Positions 1 through 7,953 are shown, counted from the first letter of the stretch. The stretch is 18,373 nucleotides of DNA from Nitrospira lenta (GCA_945906715.1 CAMDRK010000017.1:1-18373); one strand, 5' to 3'. The notes: generated by a model not told the origin, from the sequence alone. A program made the numbers and translations.

Positions 1-1
1 T

Positions 2-214
2 ATTTTGAGCGAACTGAGGGTCTCATTTCAGATCGGGTTCTTGATTTATATTCCCTTTCTGATCATCGACATGGTGGTAGCCAGTATTCTGATGGCCATG
101 GGCATGATGATGTTGCCGCCGGTCATGATTTCCCTCCCGTTTAAGATCATTCTTTTTGTGTTGGCCGACGGGTGGTATCTGATCGTCGGGTCGCTGGTGA
201 AAAGCTTTCAATGA
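2..214 (+). CDS. fliP: FliP, flagellar export gate protein (3' part only)
   Basis: This is the C-terminal 70 residues of FliP, cut by the left edge of the window; the reading frame is open to position 2 and stops at 212-214. FliP forms, with FliQ and FliR, the inner-membrane export gate of the flagellar type III secretion system. What is seen is the highly conserved end of the family: a hydrophobic segment (FLIYIPFLIIDMVVASIL), the methionine-rich patch MAMGMMMLPPVMISLPFK, and a last hydrophobic segment ending in DGWYLIVGSLVKSF. The patch corresponds to the methionine-rich gasket region described for FliP. An ATG-like TTG at position 5 is not a real start, because the family homology continues upstream of it. 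It is followed by fliQ after 125 bases, an unusually long gap for genes of this kind. Confidence 0.96.
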   Translation: MLSELRVSFQIGFLIYIPFLIIDMVVASILMAMGMMMLPPVMISLPFKIILFVLADGWYLIVGSLVKSFQ

Positions 215-220
215 GCGAGG

Positions 221-310
221 TAACTGCTGAGGTAAAGAGGCTGAAGGGGTTCAGACTGAAGGCCGGACTTCAAAATTCCAAACACTTCAGCCTGAATACT
301 TGAGTAGTTA
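221..310. repeat. Imperfect palindrome between fliP and fliQ
   Basis: The gap between fliP and fliQ can fold back on itself. A perfect 9-base stem pairs aggctgaag (238-246) with cttcagcct (285-293). An outer arm, taactgctgaggt (221-233), pairs with acttgagtagtta (298-310) at 10 of 13 positions. A small inner hairpin pairs tgaag (257-261) with cttca (268-272). There is no T-run after it, so it does not look like a simple terminator. It could be a dispersed palindromic repeat or an RNA processing or stabilising structure. The pairing is seen directly; the role is unknown. Confidence 0.6.
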
Positions 311-339
311 CTGAACGAGACCTGGGAGGGGCGAGCGAG

Positions 340-609
340 ATGACTCCTGAGATGGTGACAGAGTTAGGCCGTCAGGCGTTAGAGACGACACTTCTTGTGT
401 CCGGGCCTATTCTGGTCCTCAGTTTGGTCGTCGGCCTGGCCGTCAGCGCCCTGCAGGCCATGACGCAGCTGAACGAAGCCACGCTCTCCTTCGTACCCAA
501 GGTGCTGGCCGTGTTCGCCGCCATCGTGATCTTCATGCCATGGATGCTGGGTGTGATGACGTCGTTCATGACACACCTATTCAGCAATTTTCAACAGTTT
601 GTGCATTGA
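340..609 (+). CDS. fliQ: FliQ, flagellar export gate protein
   Basis: A protein of 89 residues, the normal length for FliQ. FliQ is a small inner-membrane protein that assembles around FliP/FliR in the export gate. Two hydrophobic helices are visible, roughly residues 17-37 and 52-75, separated by the conserved loop ALQAMTQLNEATLSFVPK, which is the family's clearest signature. The start is ATG at 340, preceded by gggagg at 324-329. The gene order fliP-fliQ-fliR-flhB-flhA is the standard one for this locus. Its stop lies 22 bases before the preferred fliR start, so the two are probably translated together. Confidence 0.96.
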   Translation: MTPEMVTELGRQALETTLLVSGPILVLSLVVGLAVSALQAMTQLNEATLSFVPKVLAVFAAIVIFMPWMLGVMTSFMTHLFSNFQQFVH

Positions 610-631
610 GAGAGGTTGCCCAGATCGCACC

Positions 632-1420
632 ATGAACGTGACCCAACCGCTTGAAATTCTACTCCCTGAGTTTCAGTCCTTCCTCGTCGTGGCTTCCCGC
701 GCCGGGGGGATTGTGGCGGCGATTCCGATGCTAAGCGGACGCGTCGTTCCCCCTCGGATCAAAGTGGCGCTCGTGCTCATGCTGGCCTTGGCGTTGGCCC
801 CGGCGATTCGCCTTCCACCCCTCCCGCCGGAGGCTGTTGCGATCACGGCCGGACTGGCGAGCGAATTATTGATTGGATTTGTGATCGGCATGGCCGTTCG
901 CTTGCTCTTTTCAGCGTTCGAGGTGGCCGGTGAAATCGCCGGAACCCAGATGGGATTCAGCATGGCGCAATTATTCGATCCGATGACATCGGTCTCCACG
1001 CCGATGGTCGGTCAATTGTTCACCATCATTGCGACGTTGGTCTTTCTCTCGCTGAATGCTCATATGATGGTCGTGTCCGCCATCGTCTCCAGTTTCGACT
1101 CCATTCCGCCTTTTGGCGCGAGTCTCTCTCCGTCCATCGCGGAGGAAGTGCTGCGCCTGTCCCAGCATATGTTCGTGGTCGCGGTGAAAATCGCTGGACC
1201 AGTCCTCGTGGCCCTGGCCCTTATCAATATTCTGATGGCCATGTTGGGGCGAGCCGTCGTGCAGATCAATATCTTCACACTCAGTTTTCCCCTGACGATC
1301 ATCGCAGGGGTGCTGGTCTTGGCCGCAGCCATGCCGTTTATTGTGTCGCTACTCGAGCAAGAATTCATCGGATTAAACGAGACGGTGGAGGGGCTGTTGA
1401 GGGTCTTAGGGCATGGCTGA
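632..1420 (+). CDS. fliR: FliR, flagellar export gate protein
   Basis: This encodes 262 residues, typical of FliR (about 255-265). FliR is a polytopic inner-membrane protein that completes the FliP5-FliQ4-FliR1 gate. Several long hydrophobic helices are visible, together with family-conserved segments such as FEVAGEIAGTQMGFSMAQLFDP and the C-terminal region INIFTLSFPLTIIAGVL. The frame is open back to a TTG at 599 inside fliQ, but that extension (rich in C, R, P, D) is not FliR-like, so I chose the ATG at 632, where the product begins MNVTQPLEILLPEFQ. No strong ribosome-binding site is seen; a weak gagagg lies at 610-615. The 3' end overlaps flhB by 8 bases, which points to coupled translation. 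Confidence 0.95.
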   Translation: MNVTQPLEILLPEFQSFLVVASRAGGIVAAIPMLSGRVVPPRIKVALVLMLALALAPAIRLPPLPPEAVAITAGLASELLIGFVIGMAVRLLFSAFEVAGEIAGTQMGFSMAQLFDPMTSVSTPMVGQLFTIIATLVFLSLNAHMMVVSAIVSSFDSIPPFGASLSPSIAEEVLRLSQHMFVVAVKIAGPVLVALALINILMAMLGRAVVQINIFTLSFPLTIIAGVLVLAAAMPFIVSLLEQEFIGLNETVEGLLRVLGHG

Positions 1421-2501
1421 GGATACAGATAACAAAACAGAACCAGGGAGCGAGAAACGAAAAGCGGATGCCCGGCTAAAGGGTAACATCGCGGTCAGCC
1501 GTGATGTGACCTCAGCGGCCATGCAGGTTACAGGGATCGCGCTCTTTTTTTTCCTGGCTCGTCCCGGGGTGCAACAGATGAGTGAGGTGTTCCGAATGGG
1601 GCTGTCCCAGTCCTTCGACCGAATGACGCAGGCGAGCCTTACGGTCGATCAGATTCACTCCTTGGTCGTGCAGGTCGGTATTACCACCATACTGCTCGTG
1701 CTTCCATTCCTGGGAGGCCTGTTGCTCGCAGGGGTCGCCGCATCGATCGCGCAGACGGGGCTCTTGTGGAAGTCCTCCTTTCCGTTCGAGATCTCGCGAT
1801 TGAATCCGATCACGGGGTTTTCACGGCTCGTGTCGCTTCGGTCTCTCACAGAGTTCATCAAAGCATTGCTGAAAATTTCGATCATCGCCGGCATCGGGAT
1901 ATTGGTCTTTCAAGGGGAGATCGGACGGTTTCCTGAACTTGTGCAGTATGACGTATGGGGGCTCATGACCGTGATGGGCTGGCTGGCGTTCAAAGTTGCC
2001 GCCTGGGTCACCGGGGCAATCGTCGTCGTCGCAGGAGCCGACTATGCCTATCAACGGTATGAATGGGAACGCTCGATGCGCATGTCTCATGCCGAGTTGA
2101 AGGAAGAGCATCGCAGTTCGGAAGGAGATCCGCAGCTGAAGAGCCGTGTGCGGAGCATGCAGCGAGAGATGGTGAAGAAACGCATGATGGCCGCGGTGCC
2201 GACGGCGGATGTCGTCGTGACCAACCCCACGCACCTTGCCGTCGCGCTGAAATACGATCCCGCGCGTCCTGGCGCACCGATCGTCGTCGCCAAGGGGGCC
2301 GGCTATCTGGCCGAACGGATTCGTGAAGTAGCCAGGCAACATGGCGTGTCGGTGGTGGAGCATAAGTTTGTTGCCCGCACATTGTATCGGCTCGTGGACA
2401 TCGGTAAGGAGATTCCCGCCGATCTCTACCGGGCGGTGGCGGAAATTCTGGCATTTGTGTATCGCGCACGGGGTTTCACGCCTGAGCAGGCGCCCCGCTA
2501 G
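1413..2501 (+). CDS. flhB: FlhB, export gate and substrate-specificity switch
   Basis: A 362-residue protein, the usual length for FlhB. It works in the inner membrane with FlhA and FliPQR and switches export from rod/hook to filament substrates after cleaving itself. The N-terminus has the conserved polar start (DKTEP-like: DNKTEPGSEKRKADARLKG), followed by about four membrane segments (residues about 30-215) and a charged cytoplasmic domain. The autocleavage motif NPTH is present as residues N271-P272-T273-H274, followed by the typical LAVALKY. Cleavage would fall between N271 and P272. The start ATG lies inside the end of fliR (8-base overlap). The gene ends 14 bases before flhA. All features are canonical. 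Confidence 0.97.
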   Translation: MAEDTDNKTEPGSEKRKADARLKGNIAVSRDVTSAAMQVTGIALFFFLARPGVQQMSEVFRMGLSQSFDRMTQASLTVDQIHSLVVQVGITTILLVLPFLGGLLLAGVAASIAQTGLLWKSSFPFEISRLNPITGFSRLVSLRSLTEFIKALLKISIIAGIGILVFQGEIGRFPELVQYDVWGLMTVMGWLAFKVAAWVTGAIVVVAGADYAYQRYEWERSMRMSHAELKEEHRSSEGDPQLKSRVRSMQREMVKKRMMAAVPTADVVVTNPTHLAVALKYDPARPGAPIVVAKGAGYLAERIREVARQHGVSVVEHKFVARTLYRLVDIGKEIPADLYRAVAEILAFVYRARGFTPEQAPR

Positions 2502-2515
2502 AAGGCATACCAATT

Positions 2516-4612
2516 ATGGCGAACGAGATACAGGTTCTCACCCCAAGGTCGATCATCAAACACCCGGACATTCTATTGTCGGTGGGTGTGGTGGCCGTCA
2601 TCATGGTCATGCTGTTGCCGCTGCCCCGGTTTCTCTTGGATCTGCTTCTGGCGTTCAATATTACCGTGTCGGTCATCATCTTGCTCGTGGGATTGCAAGT
2701 ACGGAGGCCCATCGAGTTCTCGGCCTTTCCGTCCATTCTGTTGATGGTCACGCTGCTTCGCCTCTCCCTGAATATTGCGTCGACGCGACTCATTCTGTTG
2801 CACGGCAACGAAGGTGCCGGTGCCGCGGGGGAGGTGATTCGGGCGTTCGGGAATTTTGTTGTCGGCGGAAACTATACGGTCGGCCTCGTGATCTTCGCGA
2901 TCCTGGTCATTATCAACTTTGTTGTCGTGACGAAAGGCGCCGGCCGCGTGGCCGAAGTGGCGGCCCGGTTCACCTTGGACGCGATGCCGGGCAAACAGAT
3001 GAGTATCGATGCCGATTTGAATGCCGGGCTGATTAACGAGACGGAAGCGAGGCGGCGACGCCGTGAGATCTCGGAAGAAGCCGATTTCTACGGCTCGATG
3101 GACGGCGCCAGCAAGTTTGTTCGGGGAGATGCCGTGGCGGCGATCATCATTGTCCTGGTCAACATTCTCGGCGGATTGACGATCGGTATTCTGCAACAGG
3201 GCATGAGCCCAGGCCTGGCTGCGCAAACCTACACGCTTTTGACGGTGGGGGAAGGTCTTGTCGCTCAGATTCCGGCGCTGATTGTTTCGACCGCTGCGGG
3301 CATCATTGTGACCCGAGCCGCATCAGACGGCGATCTCGGATTCGATATTATGCGGCAAATTCTGGTATCGCCGAAAGCGGTTGGGACAGCGGCTGCAATT
3401 TTGTTGGTGTTAGGACTCATCCCCGGCCTGCCCCATCTGGCGTTTCTGGGCTTGGGCGCCGGCGCCGCCTGGTTAGCATATCGGCTGTCGCATCAGAACG
3501 ATCAGACTGCGGCGCAGTCGCCGGTCCCCGCGGCGAGCGCCAAAGGGGAAGAGGTGGCGCCCCACGTCGAGCCGTTCGATTTGATGGAAGTTCAGGTCGG
3601 CTATGGTCTGATCGGCTTGGTCGAGGGTACCCATGGGACCGCCCTCCTGGAGCGCATTAAGAGTTTGCGTAAACAGTTTGCAGAGACGATGGGTTTTCTG
3701 CTTCCGCCGATTCATATTCGCGACAACCTACAGTTACGCCCGAACGAGTATACCGTCATGCTCAAGGGGGTGGAACTCTCGAAATCCGACGTGATGCCGT
3801 CGCATGTGATGGCGATCGACCCAGGAACGGCCCAGCGCGGCGCCATTCACGGTGTGGCAACGAAGGAACCGGCCTTTGGGTTACCTGCCATATGGGTGCC
3901 GGAGTCGATGCGCGAGCAAGCGCAACTCGCCGGTTATACCGTCGTCGACGCCACCTCGGCCATCGCCACACATTTATCTGAAATCGTCAAACGCCACGGG
4001 CATGAATTATTAGGCCGCCAAGAGGTCCAGGCGTTGCTGGATGAGACGGCCAAGTCTCATCCCAGATTGGTCGAGGAATTGATTCCCACGATGTTGCCCT
4101 TGGGGACGGTGGTGCGGATACTTGGAAATCTGCTGCGTGAAGGCATCCCAATCCGCGATCTCCGCTCCATCCTCGAAGCGATTGCGGACCATGCCATGGT
4201 GACGAAAGATCCCGAACTGCTCACGGAAATCGCGCGGCAGGCGTTGTCGCGGACGATCACACGGCAGCATCAGGCTCCCGACGGCACGTTGGCCGTCATC
4301 ACGCTGGATCCTCGGCTCGATCGATCGCTGAATGAACAGGTCGCGGCGCTTCCGCAAGGGGGCCTGCTGAATTTGGACCCCGGGACATCCCAGAGGTTGT
4401 TGATGGCCCTGAAGCAGGCGGCAGAACGAGTCGCGGCGCGTGGCCAGCAGCCGATCGTGCTCTGTTCCCCGGCATTGCGCCGGCATATCCGCCGCTTGAC
4501 CGACCGAATTCTCCGGACGGTGCCGGTGTTGGGTCTCAATGAAATCGACGCGATGGTCCAGCTGCAATCGCTCGATACGATTAAGTTGGACGTCGAACTA
4601 CCACGGCTATGA
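2516..4612 (+). CDS. flhA: FlhA, flagellar export gate protein
   Basis: The protein has 698 residues, close to the 690-700 typical of FlhA. It is the large export-gate subunit that forms a nonameric ring and docks chaperone-substrate complexes; it also takes part in proton-driven export. The first 330 or so residues carry about eight membrane helices. The FHIPEP-type signature region is clear around residues 170-210, with the basic stretch EARRRRREISEEADFYG and then DGASKFVRGDAVA (D196 onward). The rest (about 345-698) is the cytoplasmic domain. The start ATG follows gaagg at 2502-2506. A short linker rich in A, P and Q (about 325-345) joins the two halves. flhF begins only a few bases after the stop. 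Confidence 0.97.
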   Translation: MANEIQVLTPRSIIKHPDILLSVGVVAVIMVMLLPLPRFLLDLLLAFNITVSVIILLVGLQVRRPIEFSAFPSILLMVTLLRLSLNIASTRLILLHGNEGAGAAGEVIRAFGNFVVGGNYTVGLVIFAILVIINFVVVTKGAGRVAEVAARFTLDAMPGKQMSIDADLNAGLINETEARRRRREISEEADFYGSMDGASKFVRGDAVAAIIIVLVNILGGLTIGILQQGMSPGLAAQTYTLLTVGEGLVAQIPALIVSTAAGIIVTRAASDGDLGFDIMRQILVSPKAVGTAAAILLVLGLIPGLPHLAFLGLGAGAAWLAYRLSHQNDQTAAQSPVPAASAKGEEVAPHVEPFDLMEVQVGYGLIGLVEGTHGTALLERIKSLRKQFAETMGFLLPPIHIRDNLQLRPNEYTVMLKGVELSKSDVMPSHVMAIDPGTAQRGAIHGVATKEPAFGLPAIWVPESMREQAQLAGYTVVDATSAIATHLSEIVKRHGHELLGRQEVQALLDETAKSHPRLVEELIPTMLPLGTVVRILGNLLREGIPIRDLRSILEAIADHAMVTKDPELLTEIARQALSRTITRQHQAPDGTLAVITLDPRLDRSLNEQVAALPQGGLLNLDPGTSQRLLMALKQAAERVAARGQQPIVLCSPALRRHIRRLTDRILRTVPVLGLNEIDAMVQLQSLDTIKLDVELPRL

Positions 4613-4620
4613 GGTGAATG

Positions 4621-6006
4621 ATGAATGTGAAGTTATTTCATGCCGAAACCATGCACGAGGCCATCCGCGCCATCAAGGCAGACTTGGGGCCGGATGCCGT
4701 CATTCTGTCCAGCAAACGCGTGCGTCAAGGGAGCTTGCCGTTCGGTCTATTCGGCCGTCCGTTGCTGGAAGTGACGGCGGCGATCGATCGTGACGCGAAA
4801 GAGTTTGTTCCCATTCCGCAGCCGAACGAGCCTGTGATCAGGCGCGGCGCGGCGCCGGCGGCGCCTGCTCCTGCTCCTGCACCTGCGCAGGAATCTTCCA
4901 CTGGGTTTCAGGACACGCTGAGTGCAGTACTCGGTACCTCCGGCGCGGCCAGGCCGCGTACGAGGAACGCAGCCATGCCGGCCCCGGTTGCAGCGCCGCC
5001 ACGGGGTTCTCTGGCGTCGGAGCATGTGCATCGTCTGAAAAAGGAACTCCACGATCTGCGTCAGCGCCTAAACTCTTCCTTTCCCGACGACGCATCGACG
5101 CCCGGCGCCGGCTTCCCTGCTCCGATCGCACGGGCCTATCGTCAGTTGATTGCCCAAGGATTACGATCCTCCAGCGCCGACAGTCTCTGTCGAGCGCTGT
5201 GTCATCAGTCCACGCCTGAGCAGCCCATTGCAGATAGCGAGATTCCTGAGATGCTGCACCGTCTCCTTGCTGAAGCGATTCGGGTCAGTGGGCCTCTCCT
5301 GAATCCCGGAGACGACTACAACGTGGCCATGTTTGTCGGCCCGAGCGGGGTCGGCAAGACCACGGCGATCGTGAAGCTTGCGGCCTACTACAGTTTGGAG
5401 GAGCATAAATCAGTCGTGCTGATTACGCTGGATAGCTGCCGCATGGCGGCGGTCGAACACCTTCGCATGTATACAAATGTTTTGGGGGTTGGGCTCGAAA
5501 CTGCGCAGACCACTGCCGATGTGATCGACTGCATACGCCGTCATCGCGGGACCAATCTCATTCTTATCGATACGCCAGGGTTTGGCGCGGATGAGACGGC
5601 ACGGCTCACCAATCTTGGCGAGCTCAAAGACTCGTACGGCCCAATTGAAACGCATCTGGTCTTATCCTCGAACACACGCATGCAGGACCTCCGCCGCACG
5701 CTGGCACGGTATGAAGTTTGTGCGCCGTCCCGCCTGCTTTTTACCAGGCTTGACGAGACGGAGGAATACGGAAATCTCTTTGAACTGGCGTACCAGACGA
5801 CCTTGCCCCTGTCCTATTGGGGGACTGGTCAGCGGGTGCCGGAAGATCTCGAGTTGGCAAAACCGGAACGGTTGGCCGATCTATTACTCGATCGTGCGTC
5901 TTCCCGCTTCACATCACCAGGCCTCTCGTCATCCATGGGACGCAACTCGGTTATGTCCTTGGCCGGAACGACGCCACAATTCGCGCAAGAAGGAGTTTCC
6001 GCATGA
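4621..6006 (+). CDS. flhF: FlhF, SRP-type GTPase that places flagella
   Basis: FlhF is a GTPase related to Ffh and FtsY; it marks the site of flagellar assembly, often the pole. The N-terminus (MNVKLFHAETMHEAIRAIKA, then LGPDAVILSSKRV) is typical. An Ala/Pro-rich low-complexity linker follows (about residues 78-95), then the NG GTPase core: G1 GPSGVGKT at residues 240-247, the SRP-GTPase segment LDSCRMAAVEHLRMY, G3 DTPGFG from D317, and G4 TRLDE from about T375. The length, 461 residues, is at the long end for the family because of the linker. Two ATG codons lie side by side at 4618 and 4621; gaggtg at 4611-4616 is better spaced for 4621. The gene overlaps flhG by 4 bases (ATGA), which suggests the two are made together. 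Confidence 0.95.
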   Translation: MNVKLFHAETMHEAIRAIKADLGPDAVILSSKRVRQGSLPFGLFGRPLLEVTAAIDRDAKEFVPIPQPNEPVIRRGAAPAAPAPAPAPAQESSTGFQDTLSAVLGTSGAARPRTRNAAMPAPVAAPPRGSLASEHVHRLKKELHDLRQRLNSSFPDDASTPGAGFPAPIARAYRQLIAQGLRSSSADSLCRALCHQSTPEQPIADSEIPEMLHRLLAEAIRVSGPLLNPGDDYNVAMFVGPSGVGKTTAIVKLAAYYSLEEHKSVVLITLDSCRMAAVEHLRMYTNVLGVGLETAQTTADVIDCIRRHRGTNLILIDTPGFGADETARLTNLGELKDSYGPIETHLVLSSNTRMQDLRRTLARYEVCAPSRLLFTRLDETEEYGNLFELAYQTTLPLSYWGTGQRVPEDLELAKPERLADLLLDRASSRFTSPGLSSSMGRNSVMSLAGTTPQFAQEGVSA

Positions 6007-6863
6007 AGAATATGCTCAGTGAAGAGGAGGCAATGATGCCGATGGTCGCTCAAGGGAGCCATTGCACCCATGTCATTACCGTGACCAGCGGAAAGGGTGG
6101 GGTTGGGAAAACGAATGTGGTCGCCAATCTTGCTGTGGAGTTGTCGCGAGCAGGGAAACGAGTGCTGGTACTGGATGCAGACTTAGGATTGGGCAATATC
6201 GATGTGTTGTTGGGATTGGTGCCGTTGTATACGTTGGAGCATGTCCTGCGCGGATCGCACCACCTGTCCGACATCATCATCCAAGGCCCGGCTGGAATCC
6301 AGGTATTGCCGGCAGGTTCCGGCCTGCCGCAACTCACTTCCTTGACTGATTCCCAAAAACTACTCTTACAGACTGAGTTGGAGCATGTGGCCGATGCTGT
6401 GGACGTGCTGCTGATCGACACGGGAGCCGGTGTGTCGCCCACGGTCACCTATTTCGCCTCAGCCGCGCAGGAGACCATCGTCGTCGTTTCATCGGAACCG
6501 ACGTCCCTGACCGACGCCTATGCGTTGATAAAAGTGCTCTGCCGGCAGCATCGCGAACGTCGATTCAAAGTGCTGGTCAATATGGTGAAAAGTCAACGCG
6601 ATGCCACGCTGACATTCCGCAAGCTCGATGCAGCGGCGGACCGTTTCCTGAATATCAACCTGGAGTATCTGGGCTATGTCCCGTTCGACGATTATCTGCC
6701 GATGGCGGTCCTCCAGCAGAAGGCGGTGACCGACTGTTTTCAGAGCGCGCCAGCCAGCCGGGCCTTTGTCCAGCTGGCGAAAGAGATTGCAGCATGGCCC
6801 GATCCGCAGTTGCCGAAGAGTACTGTGCAATTTCTCTGGCGCCAATTGATCCACACGTCCTAG
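6003..6863 (+). CDS. flhG: FlhG (FleN/YlxH), MinD-like ATPase controlling flagellar number
   Basis: A 286-residue MinD/ParA-type ATPase. Family members restrict flagellar number and act on FlhF and, in polar flagellates, on the sigma-54 activator FleQ. The deviant Walker A motif is SGKGGVGKT (S29-T37), with the signature lysine at 31 and K36. LVLDADLGLGNID (D58, D60) and LLIDTGAG (D139) give the switch regions. The C-terminus ends in an amphipathic VQFLWRQLI, consistent with the membrane-targeting helix of MinD-like proteins. The start ATG at 6003 overlaps the flhF stop and has AGGAG at 5991-5995 with ideal spacing; internal ATGs at 6033-6042 after gaggagg are alternatives. The short N-terminus shows no DQAxxLR motif, the FlhF-activating element known in several homologues. 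Confidence 0.93.
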   Translation: MKNMLSEEEAMMPMVAQGSHCTHVITVTSGKGGVGKTNVVANLAVELSRAGKRVLVLDADLGLGNIDVLLGLVPLYTLEHVLRGSHHLSDIIIQGPAGIQVLPAGSGLPQLTSLTDSQKLLLQTELEHVADAVDVLLIDTGAGVSPTVTYFASAAQETIVVVSSEPTSLTDAYALIKVLCRQHRERRFKVLVNMVKSQRDATLTFRKLDAAADRFLNINLEYLGYVPFDDYLPMAVLQQKAVTDCFQSAPASRAFVQLAKEIAAWPDPQLPKSTVQFLWRQLIHTS

Positions 6864-6866
6864 CCT

Positions 6867-6916
6867 GTTCGTGTGAAGCGTATCTTGTTCAGGCGTTTGA
6901 GGTTTCGAGTTTCATG
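6867..6916 (+). repeat. Copy A of a dispersed intergenic repeat (flhG-fliA gap)
   Basis: These 50 bases read almost the same as the reverse complement of 9093-9140, in the flgF-flgG gap. The two copies differ by a 2-base insertion and three substitutions (45 of 48 aligned bases identical, counted by eye). The shared core includes gaagcgtatcttgttca and gtttcgagtttcatg. Both copies lie in gaps between flagellar genes and neither is coding. I read this as a member of an interspersed repeat family rather than a regulatory site specific to either gene. Confidence 0.75.
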
Positions 6917-6939
6917 CTTCTGATTTCACGTGTTCGGAG

Positions 6940-6987
6940 GTTGTGTCCTGACTACCTGAAGCCTGACACGAGCGACAGACAACTTTT
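6940..6987 (+). other. Weak hairpin with short T-run before fliA
   Basis: An imperfect stem can form from gtgtc (6943-6947) with gacac (6965-6969), with a bulged outer pairing of gttgt (6940-6944) to acaac (6979-6983); the two use overlapping bases, so only one register can form at a time. Four Ts follow at 6984-6987. It might weaken read-through from flhG into fliA, but the stem is short and the T-run minimal, so I would not call it a terminator. Confidence 0.2.
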
Positions 6988-7011
6988 AATAGGAATACAG
7001 AAAGCATACTG

Positions 7012-7764
7012 ATGATGAACAACATGGCGACACAACCAGTCCGGTCTATCGGCCCTGCCCTCGAAGTGCAACGCGAACAGATCATCAAAGAGTACGCGCA
7101 CGTTGTGAAGGCGATGGCCTATCGACTGGCCTTTCGTCTGCCGGCCTACATGGATGCGGAAGACCTCGTGTCTGTCGGCATCATTGGATTGATGGACGCG
7201 ATGGATAAGTACGACCCCAGGCGGGAAGCGAAGTTCAAAACCTATGCGGAGTTTCGGATTCGGGGCGCCATGCTGGATGAAATTCGATCCATGGATTGGA
7301 TTCCCCGATCGGTCCACGAGCGCGTCTCGTTGTTGCAGCGCACGCATACCACATTGTTGAACAGACTCGGCCGCCCTCCTTCCGATGAGGAAGTCGGGGC
7401 AGAGATGAAGCTGACTCCAGCCGAACTGGACGATTTCCTTGTGCGGTCCAAGGGTGCCGTCCTGGTCAGCTTGGACGACTTCAACTTGCAGGAGACCGAG
7501 AGACCGAAAATCCTGAACATGCTTGCCGATACCCATCACCCGGACCCCCTCGCGCTGATACTCAGCGATCGGGAGCGTGAGCGGGTGGCCAACGCGATTG
7601 GGCAATTGCCGGAGAAAGAACGGCTCGTCCTCACACTGTATTACTATGAAGAATTGACCATGAAGGAAATCGGCGGGATCCTCAAAGTCACAGAGTCTCG
7701 TGTGTGTCAGATCCATACCAAAGCGATCTTTCACCTCAAGGGGAGCCTCGAAGTGCTGCAGTGA
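7012..7764 (+). CDS. fliA: FliA, flagellar sigma factor sigma-28
   Basis: A 250-residue RNA polymerase sigma factor of the FliA/WhiG type, which transcribes late flagellar genes (filament, motility and chemotaxis genes in many bacteria). Region 2 is plain: MDAEDLVSVGIIGLMDAMDK, then FKTYAEFRIRGAMLDEIRSM and DWIPRSVH, a stretch diagnostic of the family. Region 3 follows (RPPSDEEVGAEMKLTPAEL). Region 4 has the helix-turn-helix KEIGGILKVTESRVCQIHTKA near the C-terminus. Three nearby ATGs (7012, 7015, 7024) could be the start; none has a good ribosome-binding site (AGGA at 6991-6994 is too far away), so translation may be weak. FliA's partner anti-sigma factor, FlgM, is encoded at 13455. Confidence 0.96.
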   Translation: MMNNMATQPVRSIGPALEVQREQIIKEYAHVVKAMAYRLAFRLPAYMDAEDLVSVGIIGLMDAMDKYDPRREAKFKTYAEFRIRGAMLDEIRSMDWIPRSVHERVSLLQRTHTTLLNRLGRPPSDEEVGAEMKLTPAELDDFLVRSKGAVLVSLDDFNLQETERPKILNMLADTHHPDPLALILSDRERERVANAIGQLPEKERLVLTLYYYEELTMKEIGGILKVTESRVCQIHTKAIFHLKGSLEVLQ

Positions 7765-7775
7765 GCCTTGATGGG

Positions 7776-7953
7776 AATGTTGAATGGTCAATGGACAATG
7801 GTCAATGGTCGGAATTCATCAGATGCGTTCGCAGCGCCAGTTGCTGCGGATTTCGATAATTCACAATTCGTCATTCGACGTTCATCATTGCCACTGCTCC
7901 TCTCATTTCACCTTGCGACCTTTTCCGATTCTGACACTTCACCATTCAACATT
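7776..7953. repeat. Palindromic intergenic element with perfect 13-base inverted ends
   Basis: In the fliA-flgF gap, aatgttgaatggt (7776-7788) is exactly the reverse complement of 7941-7953. Near the middle is a perfect 6-base hairpin, cgcagc (7830-7835) and gctgcg (7843-7848), with a 7-base loop. The sequences flanking this hairpin (gaattcatc on the left, the complement of gataattc on the right) also match each other imperfectly. The whole therefore looks like a long snap-back structure with extra sequence on the right arm. There is no convincing reading frame inside. It resembles a MITE-like or other dispersed palindromic repeat; no second full copy is in the window. Confidence 0.6.
7783..7810 (+). 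repeat. Four tandem copies of a 7-base unit (AATGGTC)
   Basis: The units are AATGGTC, AATGGAC, AATGGTC, AATGGTC with no spacing, inside the left arm of the palindromic element in the fliA-flgF gap. It is a short microsatellite-like run that could vary in copy number by slippage. It lies about 360 bases upstream of the flgF sigma-54 promoter, so an effect on expression is possible but unsupported. Confidence 0.75.

Noticed and set aside
1821..2513. A 230-codon open frame on the - strand opposite flhB
   Set aside because: It overlaps the conserved FlhB cytoplasmic domain; the translated product is a His/Arg/Cys-rich shadow without family features.
7135..7150. GG-N10-GC pattern within fliA resembling a sigma-54 site
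   Set aside because: Only the dinucleotides match; the flanking bases are off consensus and it is inside a coding region with no gene start downstream.
6952..7791. A long open frame (279 codons) on the - strand opposite fliA
   Set aside because: It lies wholly over the unmistakable sigma-28 gene, its product is His/Gln/Arg-rich with no recognisable fold, and it has no ribosome-binding site. It is a shadow of GC-rich coding sequence.
7783..7810. Tandem 7-base units considered as the start of a CRISPR array
   Set aside because: The units are far too short and have no spacers between them.
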